Below, piece after piece: positions 5,354-12,071 of a stretch of DNA of 13,496 nucleotides. The stretch is from CBFCZU01 sp965602635 (GTDB lineage: Bacteria; Planctomycetota; Phycisphaerae; SM23-33), in assembly GCA_965602635.1 (NCBI GenBank), contig CBFCZU010000121.1, forward strand, positions 1-13,496, given 5' to 3'. Each line of letters begins with the position of its first letter. The first letter of the stretch is position 1. The translations under genes and the position numbers were made by a program. A model generated the notes under the pieces. That model did no database searches. It had not been told where the DNA came from and saw only the letters and a program-made list of their open reading frames with translations.

Positions 5354-7228
5354 ATGAACGGCGCGGGAACCTCCCGACAAGACGAAGGCGGTCAGCTCAG
5401 CACGGTCGATCTGATCGATCAGCTCAGCCGGTTCCAGGGCCCGCCGGAGGAGTTCCTGGCGAATCTGCTGGCGGCGCAGTGTCACTTGGCAGGCGCGGCC
5501 GGGGGAGCCATTCTGCGGATGACGCCCCAGCGCCGGGCCGAGATCATCGCGGTGTTTCCGGTCCTGGGCGAAGGCGCCACCGCGCCGGTGTGGTTGGCGC
5601 AGTCGGTCGAATGGGCGCCGCAGGCCCTGGCCGGGGGCGCCACGGCCGTCAAGCCGCTCCAGATGCCCGACCAGCTCTACGGCGCGCCGGCGGGGCGGCA
5701 TCTGGTCATGGTGCCGCTACGAGGAGGCGAGGGCGTCCGCGGGCTGGCGGCGTTCGTGCTGGAGACGGACGACCCGGCCGTCCTGGCGGCAGGAAGGGAG
5801 CGGCTGGAACTCACCGTCAGTCTGCTGAGCCTGTACGAGATGCGCCTGTCGCTGTATCGCCGCCAGAAGGACCTGAGCACGCTGCGGCAGGCGATGGACA
5901 CCCTGGCGGCCGTCAACGAGCACGACCGCTTCACCGCCTCGGCGATGGGCATCTGCAACGAACTGGCCGCGAGGTGGGGCTGCGAGCGCGTCGCCCTGGG
6001 CTTCCTCAAGGGCCGATACGTCCACCTCAAGGGCCTGAGCCACACCGAGAAGTTCAGCCGGAAAATGAAGCTCGTCCAGGAAATCGAGGCCGCCATGGAA
6101 GAGTGCCTCGATCAGGATCTCGAGATCGTCCATCCGGCGGACCGTGAGGCGACCTACGTCAGCCGGGCGGCGGCCGAGATGTCCTCGCGTCACGGCCTGA
6201 CGTCGGTGGTCTCGCTGCCGCTGCGGCGCGGGGGGGCGCCCGTGGCCGTGCTGACGGTCGAAAGGCAGGCCGACAGGCCTTTCCTGGGCGAGGAGGTCGA
6301 AGGCCTGCGACTGACCTGCGACCTCTGCACGCCGCGGCTGGTGAACCTCCACGAGCACGACCGCTGGCTCGGCGCGCGGGCGGCCGCAGGCACGCGCAAA
6401 GGCCTGTCGGGCCTGCTTGGCCCGAAGCACACCTGGGCGAAACTCGTGGCGATCCTCGTCTTCGCCGCCGCCATGTTCCTGATCTTCGCCAAGGGCCAGT
6501 ACCGCGTCGCAGCGCCCTTCGTCGTCCAGGCCGTTCAGAGGCGGGTCGTCTCGCCACCGTTCGACGGCGAGTTGGAGGACGTGTACGTCGAGCGCGGCCA
6601 AGCCGTCACCAAGGGCCAGAAGCTCGCCAAGCTCAGAACCTGGGACCTGGAGCGGGACCTCCACAAGGCCGAGAAGCAACTGTTCGAGTACGAGAAGCAG
6701 GCCGAGAGCGCCACAGCACAGCGCAAGTGGGCCGACGCACAGATCGCCACCGCCGGCGCCAACAGGCTGCGCCTGGAGGTCCAGGACCTCAAGGAGCAGA
6801 TAGGCAAGGCCACCATAGCATCGCCCATCGAGGGGACGGTGGTCGTCGGCGACCTGGCCGAGCAGATCGGGGCGGTGGTGAAGACCGGCAACAAGCTCTT
6901 CGAGGTCGCCCAGCTCGGGGAGCTGCGGGCGGAGCTGTCCGTCTCGGAGGACCAGATCGCGGACGTGGCCGAGGGCATGGGCGGCGAGCTGGCGACGGAG
7001 GCCCGCCCCGGCGATCGCGTGCGGTTCGTGGTCGATCGGATCGCCCCCGCCGCTGACCTGGTCGACAAGCAGAACGTCTTCAAGGTCCGCGTCCGCCTGC
7101 TCTCGACGCCGCGGTGGCTTGGCCCGGACAGGGAGGGCATCGCCAAGATCACTGTCGGCCGGCGGCCCTACGGGGCGATATGGACCCGGCGACTGGTCAA
7201 CTGGGTCAGGATGAAGCTCTGGATGTAG
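5354..7228 (+). CDS. GAF-GAF-transmembrane-HlyD fusion protein
   Basis: This 624-residue protein joins a sensory half to an adaptor half. Residues about 20-165 and 185-335 form two GAF-like domains, the second with SVVSLPLRRGGAPVAVLTVER, a typical GAF strand pattern. One membrane helix lies at about 361-379 (LVAILVFAAAMFLIFA). The C-terminal half is a membrane-fusion module: lipoyl half-motif about 397-425 (SPPFDGELEDVYVERGQAV), coiled coil about 428-482, second lipoyl half about 486-520 (IASPIEGTVVVGDLAEQIG), then a beta-barrel to the end. The expected topology places the GAF domains in the cytoplasm and the adaptor in the periplasm. No ligand-binding residues could be assigned. The ribosome-binding site before ATG 5354 is weak. 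The gene lies 35 bases after the DUF3467 gene and 15 before the M50 gene. Confidence 0.85.
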   Translation: MNGAGTSRQDEGGQLSTVDLIDQLSRFQGPPEEFLANLLAAQCHLAGAAGGAILRMTPQRRAEIIAVFPVLGEGATAPVWLAQSVEWAPQALAGGATAVKPLQMPDQLYGAPAGRHLVMVPLRGGEGVRGLAAFVLETDDPAVLAAGRERLELTVSLLSLYEMRLSLYRRQKDLSTLRQAMDTLAAVNEHDRFTASAMGICNELAARWGCERVALGFLKGRYVHLKGLSHTEKFSRKMKLVQEIEAAMEECLDQDLEIVHPADREATYVSRAAAEMSSRHGLTSVVSLPLRRGGAPVAVLTVERQADRPFLGEEVEGLRLTCDLCTPRLVNLHEHDRWLGARAAAGTRKGLSGLLGPKHTWAKLVAILVFAAAMFLIFAKGQYRVAAPFVVQAVQRRVVSPPFDGELEDVYVERGQAVTKGQKLAKLRTWDLERDLHKAEKQLFEYEKQAESATAQRKWADAQIATAGANRLRLEVQDLKEQIGKATIASPIEGTVVVGDLAEQIGAVVKTGNKLFEVAQLGELRAELSVSEDQIADVAEGMGGELATEARPGDRVRFVVDRIAPAADLVDKQNVFKVRVRLLSTPRWLGPDREGIAKITVGRRPYGAIWTRRLVNWVRMKLWM

Positions 7229-7243
7229 CCGCGGAGCCGCGCC

Positions 7244-9550
7244 ATGCCCGTCGATCGCCCGACATTCAGCGAGTCCTGGTACCGGGTGGCCTCGCTGTGT
7301 CCGCGGCTGCGGTCAACCGTCCAGACCTACCGCCAGCACTACCGCGGGCAGATGTGGCACGTCGTTCAGGACCCTTCGAACAACGAGTTCTCCCGCCTAA
7401 GCGCCCCGGCCTACCGGTTCGTGGCCATGCTGGACGGGCGGCGGACCGTGGCCGATGTCTGGCAGATGTGCAACGAGCAGTTGGGCGACTGGGCGCCGAC
7501 GCAGGGCGAGGTCATACAGTTGCTCGGCCAGCTCTACTCGCTGAACCTGCTCCAGGCCGAGCTGTCGCCCGACACCGAGGGGATGTTCCGCCGGTATCGC
7601 AAGCGGGTCCAGCGCGAGGTCCGCGGCTACATGGCGAGCCTGCTGTTCGCCCGCATCCCGCTGCTCGACCCGGACCGCTTCCTGGACCGCTGGGTTGGCA
7701 TCTTCGGTCGGGTTTTCAGTTGGTACGGCCTGTGGGCGTGGGCGGCGCTGATGGCGACGGGGCTGTTCTTCCTCGCCGGGCGGTTTGGCGAGCTGGTCGA
7801 CAGGTCGGCGAACATCTTCGACCCGGGCTCGCTGCCGCTGCTGGCGCTGAGCTTCTGGGTGGTGAAGATATTCCACGAGTTCTCCCACGGCTTCGCCTGC
7901 AAGCGCTTCGGCCGGGTCGAGGGCAGCGGCGGCGAGGTCCACACCATGGGCATCATGTTCCTGGTGTTCATGCCCATCCCGTACGTGGACGCCTCCAGCG
8001 CCTGGGCCTTCCGCAGCAAGTGGCGCCGCGTGATGGTGGGCGCCAGCGGGATCTTCATGGACCTGGCGATCGCCGCGGTCGCGGCCATCGTCTGGGCAAA
8101 CGTCGGCGACGGGATGCTCCGCTCGGTCGCCTACAACGCCATATTCATCGCCAGCGTCTCCTCGCTGCTGTTCAACGGCAACCCGCTGCTGCGGTACGAC
8201 GCCTACTACGTCCTCTCGGACCTGCTGGAGATCCCCAACCTCGCCAACCGGTCCAAGCAGTATATCTACTACCTCGTCAAGCACTACGCCTGGTCGGTCC
8301 GGCGCGCCCAGAGCCCCGCCAACACCCGCGGCGAGCGGGTGTGGTTCGTCTTCTACGGCATCGCCTCGACGGTTTACAGGGTGATGATCTTCACCATGAT
8401 CCTGCTGTTCATCTCGGACAGGCTGCCCAAGCAACTGGCCGTGGTGGCGGTGGGATTCGGGGCGGTGGCGGCGTTCATGTGGGTCGGCGTGCCGCTGGGC
8501 AAGTTCGCGCACTACCTGTTCACCAGCGGCGAGCTGGCGCGCGTCCGAGCGCGGGCGCAGCTCTCGGCACTGGCCGTCGCCCTCGCCCTCGCCATCGGCG
8601 TGGGGCTGATACCCGTTCCCGACCGACCGCGCGTGGAGGGCCTCGTCGAGCCGCTCCAGCAGGCGTGGGTGCACGCGGAGAGCGACGGATTCATCACCAG
8701 CTTCCTGCCATCGGGCGCGCTGGTGCCCGCCCCGGGCGCCGCCCTGGTGAACCAGAACCTCCAGGCCGACGAGCTGGCCAAGCGGACGCCCGAGCAACTG
8801 ATGATGCTCACGCCGCAACAGTGGGAAGCGCTCCAGCCCAAGACGTGGTCCGAGGCCAACCTCCAGCTCTGGGCGAAGTTCAGGCGGCTGCTCGCGGAGC
8901 GCCAGGTGCTCGTGGCCGAGCGCCGCAAGGCCATGACCGAGGGCGAGCGCGACCCGAAGTACCGCGCCCTGGTGCAGGTTCTCGACAAGCACATGGAAAG
9001 CACCGACGGGCAGATAAGCATCGCCCGTAAGGAGCTCGTCTCGCTGGTGCCGCGGGCGCGGTTCGCCGGCAGGTGGGTCTCCCCCGACATCGACCGCCTG
9101 GAGGGTGTGTACCTCAAGAGGGGCGACAAGATCGGGCGGCTGATCAGCCAACAGCTCGTCATCCGTGCCGTGGCCGGGCAGGGCGTGCCCGTCGAGCAGC
9201 TTGACCGCGAGCGGCTGGAAATCCGGGTCAAGGGCAGGCCCGAGGCCAAGTTCGCGGGGAGGATCACCGAGATTCTTCCCGCCGGCAGTGACGACCTGCC
9301 CTCAGCGGCGCTGGCATCGGCCGCCGGCGGATCGGTTCAGACCGACCCGGAAGACCGCCGCGGCGTCAGGGCCGCACGGCGCTTCTTCGAGATCGTCATC
9401 ACCCCCGCCGCCGACGCCCGCGACAGGCTCAAGCTCCTGCCGGGCCAGCGCGTCATGGTCCGTCTGGAGATGCCCCCCAAGCCGCTGGCGATGCAGGCGT
9501 GGCGGAAGGTGCTGCAACTGCTGTCGCGCAAGAAGCCCCGGAGGCGGTAG
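7244..9550 (+). CDS. PqqD-like / M50 zinc metalloprotease / HlyD-like fusion
   Basis: This 768-residue integral membrane protein has three parts. Residues about 10-110 resemble a PqqD/winged-helix domain (FSRLSAPAYRFVAMLDGRRTVADVW), which in other systems binds peptide substrates. Residues about 155-480 form a polytopic membrane core of the site-2-protease (M50) family. It has the zinc motif HEFSH (H211, E212, H215) and the distal motif NPLLRYDAYY, where D319 should be the third zinc ligand; many relatives have DGYY here. Residues about 485-768 are periplasmic and adaptor-like, with a helical middle and a barrel-like end. Similar proteins are annotated as peptide zinc metalloprotease proteins. 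GGAG (7233-7236) lies seven bases before the ATG. Only one base separates its stop from the SecA-like gene. The catalytic residues appear complete, so it is probably an active intramembrane protease, though a purely structural export role is possible. Confidence 0.88.
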   Translation: MPVDRPTFSESWYRVASLCPRLRSTVQTYRQHYRGQMWHVVQDPSNNEFSRLSAPAYRFVAMLDGRRTVADVWQMCNEQLGDWAPTQGEVIQLLGQLYSLNLLQAELSPDTEGMFRRYRKRVQREVRGYMASLLFARIPLLDPDRFLDRWVGIFGRVFSWYGLWAWAALMATGLFFLAGRFGELVDRSANIFDPGSLPLLALSFWVVKIFHEFSHGFACKRFGRVEGSGGEVHTMGIMFLVFMPIPYVDASSAWAFRSKWRRVMVGASGIFMDLAIAAVAAIVWANVGDGMLRSVAYNAIFIASVSSLLFNGNPLLRYDAYYVLSDLLEIPNLANRSKQYIYYLVKHYAWSVRRAQSPANTRGERVWFVFYGIASTVYRVMIFTMILLFISDRLPKQLAVVAVGFGAVAAFMWVGVPLGKFAHYLFTSGELARVRARAQLSALAVALALAIGVGLIPVPDRPRVEGLVEPLQQAWVHAESDGFITSFLPSGALVPAPGAALVNQNLQADELAKRTPEQLMMLTPQQWEALQPKTWSEANLQLWAKFRRLLAERQVLVAERRKAMTEGERDPKYRALVQVLDKHMESTDGQISIARKELVSLVPRARFAGRWVSPDIDRLEGVYLKRGDKIGRLISQQLVIRAVAGQGVPVEQLDRERLEIRVKGRPEAKFAGRITEILPAGSDDLPSAALASAAGGSVQTDPEDRRGVRAARRFFEIVITPAADARDRLKLLPGQRVMVRLEMPPKPLAMQAWRKVLQLLSRKKPRRR

Positions 9551-9551
9551 C

Positions 9552-11540
9552 GTGAGCACCGTGCCCTCGACAACCTGGCGGACGCTGGCCCAACGCGCTT
9601 CGAGCGCGGAGCTGCCCAAGGGGTTGGACGCCGCCTGGGATGCGGCCGCAGGGCTCGTATCCCGGATGCTGCCGCGCCGTCAGCGGTTCTTCCGGCGGGC
9701 CGCCCGGGTCATGGTCCTGGAGAAGTCCTTTGCCGACCTCTCCGACGCGCGGCTGCGCGAGGCCGCCGACGAGCTGCGCGTCATCTTCCGCCGCGGGCGG
9801 GACGGAACCGATGACCTGGAGCGGGCCTTTGCCCTGGTCCGCGAGGTGGCCCGGCGGCAGCTCGGCGAGATGCCCTTCCTCGTGCAGGTCGTGGGGGCCT
9901 TGGCGATCGAGGGCGGCTGCGTCGCCGAAATGGCCACCGGCGAGGGCAAGACGCTCACCTGCACCATGCCGGCGACGGTCGCCGGCTGGCGCGGCAGGGG
10001 CTGCCACGTGGTCACCGCCAACGACTACCTTGCCCGACGCGACGCAGAGTGGATGCGGAAGGTGTACGGCTTCTGCGGGCTGAGCGTCGCCTACATCGAG
10101 CAGGGGACCCCGCCCGAGGCCCGCCGCGAGGCATACAACGCCGACATTACCTACTGCTCGAACAAGGAGGTGACGGCCGATTTTCTCCGCGACCGGCTGA
10201 CGATGGGGCGGGTCCAGGGCCTGGCCTCGGCGCTGCTGGCGAAGATCGCCGCACCCGGCGCCGACCAGACCGGGCGGCTCGTCCAGCGCGGGCTGGACCA
10301 CGCCATCGTCGATGAGGCCGACTCCATCCTTATCGACGAGGGTGTCACTCCGCTGATCATCTCCGGAGCGGCGCCCAACCCCGAGCAGGTGGCGGCGTTC
10401 CGCGATGCGGCCGGGCTCGCCGGGCAGCTTGCCGTCCGGTCCGACTATCGAGTCAACCGCCGGTACCGCGAAATCGACCTGACCGGGGCGGGCGAGCGCC
10501 GCCTGGCCGAGCTGGCCGAGAACGTCGGCGGCGTCTTCAGCGGCGCCCGCCGGCGGGAAGAGCTCGTCTCCCAGGCGCTCACCGCCCGCGAGTTTTACCT
10601 GGCCGGCAAGCAATATGTCATTGACGACGGCAAGGTGAAGATCGTCGATGAATTCACCGGCCGGCTGATGCCCGACCGCGAGTGGCGCGACGGCCTGCAC
10701 CAGGCCGTCGAGGCAAAGGAGAGCCTCGACGTCAACCCGCCCAAGGCCACCCACGCCCGCCTCAGCTTCCAGCGGTTCTTCAGGATGTATCGCAAGCTCT
10801 CCGGCATGACCGGCACCGCCCTCGAGGCCCGGCGGGAGTTCTGGCAGATATATCACCTGCCGGTGGTGGTGATCCCCACCAACCGCCCCTGCGTGCGAGA
10901 GCACCTGCCCGACCGCGTCTTCGCCACCGAGGATGCCAAGTGGGCCGCCATCGTCGAGCAGATCAAGCGGATTCACCGCGCCGACCAGCCCATCCTCGTC
11001 GGCACGCGCTCCGTCCGCGCCAGCGAGCACCTCAGCGGCCTGCTGGCCAAGGAGGAGCTGGCCCACCAGGTGCTCAACGCCGTTCGCCACGCGGAGGAGG
11101 CGCAGATCGTCGCCGCGGCCGGACAGGCAGGCAAGATCACCGTCGCCACGAACATGGCCGGGCGGGGCACGAACATCAAGCTCGGGAGGGGGGTAGCCGA
11201 CCTCGGCGGGCTGTTCGTCATCGCCAGCGAGCGCCACGAGGCCGGGCGGATCGACCGGCAGCTCTTCGGACGGGCCGGCAGGCAGGGCGAAGCCGGCGCC
11301 GCACAGGCGCTCGTCAGCCTGGAGGACGAACTGGTCCGCCGCCACACCCCGCACCTCTCGGCCGCGCTCAGGCGACGCCTCGGGCAGACCGACGGCGAGC
11401 TCACCTCACGCCTGGCGAGGCGCCTCTTCGACCTCGCACAGCGCCAGGCCGAGAAACTCGCCCTCCGCCAGCGAAAGGGCGTTCTCCGCACCGACGACTG
11501 GCTGGACGAGTACCTCGGCTTCGCCGGGCGCGAGCAGTAA
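9552..11540 (+). CDS. SecA-like preprotein translocase ATPase, C-terminally short
   Basis: This is a SecA paralogue of 662 residues that would use ATP to move proteins across the inner membrane. Conserved motor motifs are intact: Walker A MATGEGKT (127-134), Walker B DEAD (254-257) followed by SILIDEGVTPLIISG, VDEFTGRLMPDREW, GMTGTA (418-423), ATNMAGRGTNIKLG (532-545) and GRAGRQGEAG (573-582). These cover both nucleotide-binding domains and the preprotein-crosslinking domain. The protein ends soon after the start of the helical scaffold, so the helical wing, two-helix finger and zinc-binding tail of the roughly 900-residue housekeeping SecA are absent. The start is GTG 9552, with GGAGG (9540-9544) seven bases upstream inside the M50 gene. 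This implies translational coupling to the protease. It is probably a specialised SecA2-type motor; a general housekeeping role is unlikely. Confidence 0.92.
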   Translation: MSTVPSTTWRTLAQRASSAELPKGLDAAWDAAAGLVSRMLPRRQRFFRRAARVMVLEKSFADLSDARLREAADELRVIFRRGRDGTDDLERAFALVREVARRQLGEMPFLVQVVGALAIEGGCVAEMATGEGKTLTCTMPATVAGWRGRGCHVVTANDYLARRDAEWMRKVYGFCGLSVAYIEQGTPPEARREAYNADITYCSNKEVTADFLRDRLTMGRVQGLASALLAKIAAPGADQTGRLVQRGLDHAIVDEADSILIDEGVTPLIISGAAPNPEQVAAFRDAAGLAGQLAVRSDYRVNRRYREIDLTGAGERRLAELAENVGGVFSGARRREELVSQALTAREFYLAGKQYVIDDGKVKIVDEFTGRLMPDREWRDGLHQAVEAKESLDVNPPKATHARLSFQRFFRMYRKLSGMTGTALEARREFWQIYHLPVVVIPTNRPCVREHLPDRVFATEDAKWAAIVEQIKRIHRADQPILVGTRSVRASEHLSGLLAKEELAHQVLNAVRHAEEAQIVAAAGQAGKITVATNMAGRGTNIKLGRGVADLGGLFVIASERHEAGRIDRQLFGRAGRQGEAGAAQALVSLEDELVRRHTPHLSAALRRRLGQTDGELTSRLARRLFDLAQRQAEKLALRQRKGVLRTDDWLDEYLGFAGREQ

Positions 11541-11560
11541 GCACCTGGCCCGCCCGCCCG

Positions 11561-11593
11561 CTTTGCCGCCCCTTGACACCGACGGCGGCAAGG
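11561..11593 (+). terminator. Hairpin after the SecA-like gene, overlapping the tRNA promoter
   Basis: CTTTGCCGCC (11561-11570) and GGCGGCAAGG (11584-11593) form a 10-pair stem with one G-T wobble and a 13-base loop, starting 21 bases after the SecA-like stop codon. This placement suits an operon terminator, but no T-run follows. The loop contains the TTGACA -35 box of the following tRNA promoter. Confidence 0.4.
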
Positions 11594-11602
11594 GTTCAGA
11601 AT
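11573..11602 (+). promoter_or_regulatory. Sigma70-type promoter of tRNA-Ile2
   Basis: A perfect TTGACA (11573-11578) is followed after 18 bases by CAGAAT (11597-11602), which matches four of six -10 positions. The predicted start near 11609 is about nine bases before the mature tRNA 5' end at 11618. The same arrangement is seen for the tRNA-Ser promoter in this window. Confidence 0.6.
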
Positions 11603-11617
11603 CATGTCGTTGGCAGC

Positions 11618-11690
<73 letters not shown>

Positions 11691-11723
11691 GTCTTCGTTC
11701 GCCGCTTCGTGCCGAACGAAGAC
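11691..11723 (+). terminator. Perfect 11-base inverted repeat after tRNA-Ile2
   Basis: GTCTTCGTTCG (11691-11701) and CGAACGAAGAC (11713-11723) are exact reverse complements separated by 11 bases. The repeat starts immediately after the tRNA discriminator base. It could end tRNA transcription or guide 3' processing. No T-run follows, and the inverted repeat also forms the edge of a repeat-rich spacer, so it may be part of a repeat element. Confidence 0.45.
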
Positions 11724-12032
11724 TGCCCCGGCGAAGCCTGTCGTTGGCGAAGCCGGGCTTCTGTCCGCCCTGGATGGCGCGGCGAACTACGCCTTGGCGA
11801 GCCCGCCCCAGAGGCGCCCGTTGCTGGAGCCGCACGGTCGCCAACAGAGGCCATTTCGACCCCAGGATCACTTGCTCCATCCGCCTTCGCCAAGGCTTCG
11901 GCGGATTTGCCCGCCGGCACCTCGGCTATGCCGGGCAATCGGTCACGGGGAATGCCGAATAGAACATGCTGCGACCTGGGCCATAGGCTGCCGTTCGGCG
12001 TTTCGTTGGCCTCCAATCTGCGTGGATGGGTG
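11724..12032. repeat. Repeat-rich intergenic spacer
   Basis: Apparent open frames here are continuous through all phases but have repetitive, non-protein composition. GGCGAAGCC occurs twice, 16 bases apart (11730-11738 and 11746-11754). A related copy lies in the opposite orientation at 11880-11905, where TCCGCC and GGCGGA flank TTCGCCAAGGCTTC, an imperfect palindrome. Translated, the block gives AFAKASAD-type strings. From memory I associate these with dispersed intergenic repeats often miscalled as genes in related bacteria. No transposase or CRISPR-like periodic array is present. Confidence 0.5.
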
Positions 12033-12038
12033 TATAAT
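12033..12038 (+). promoter_or_regulatory. -10 box of the CAP-domain protein gene
   Basis: A perfect TATAAT (12033-12038) lies 33 bases before the ATG at 12072, giving a short leader starting near 12045. No good -35 box is found at 16-18 bases; CTCCAA is the sequence in that position. The promoter may therefore depend on an activator. Confidence 0.5.
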
Positions 12039-12071
12039 GGTTGGGGACGCGCCTCTGGAAAGGGTCAAGCG

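Noticed and set aside
7114..9030. Long + strand frame overlapping the M50 gene
   Set aside because: It is Arg-, Gly- and Pro-rich with no recognisable motif, whereas the other phase encodes a full M50 protein with HEFSH and a zinc-ligand Asp.
9453..11354. Long - strand frame opposite the SecA-like gene
   Set aside because: It is an antisense shadow of a strongly conserved ATPase and has no start signal or domain.
11724..12032. Possible CRISPR array
   Set aside because: Repeats are short, unevenly spaced and partly inverted; there are no unique spacers of constant length.
11709..12071. Upstream extension of the CAP protein reading frame
   Set aside because: It reads through intergenic repeats, and a signal peptide, ribosome-binding site and -10 box all point to ATG 12072.
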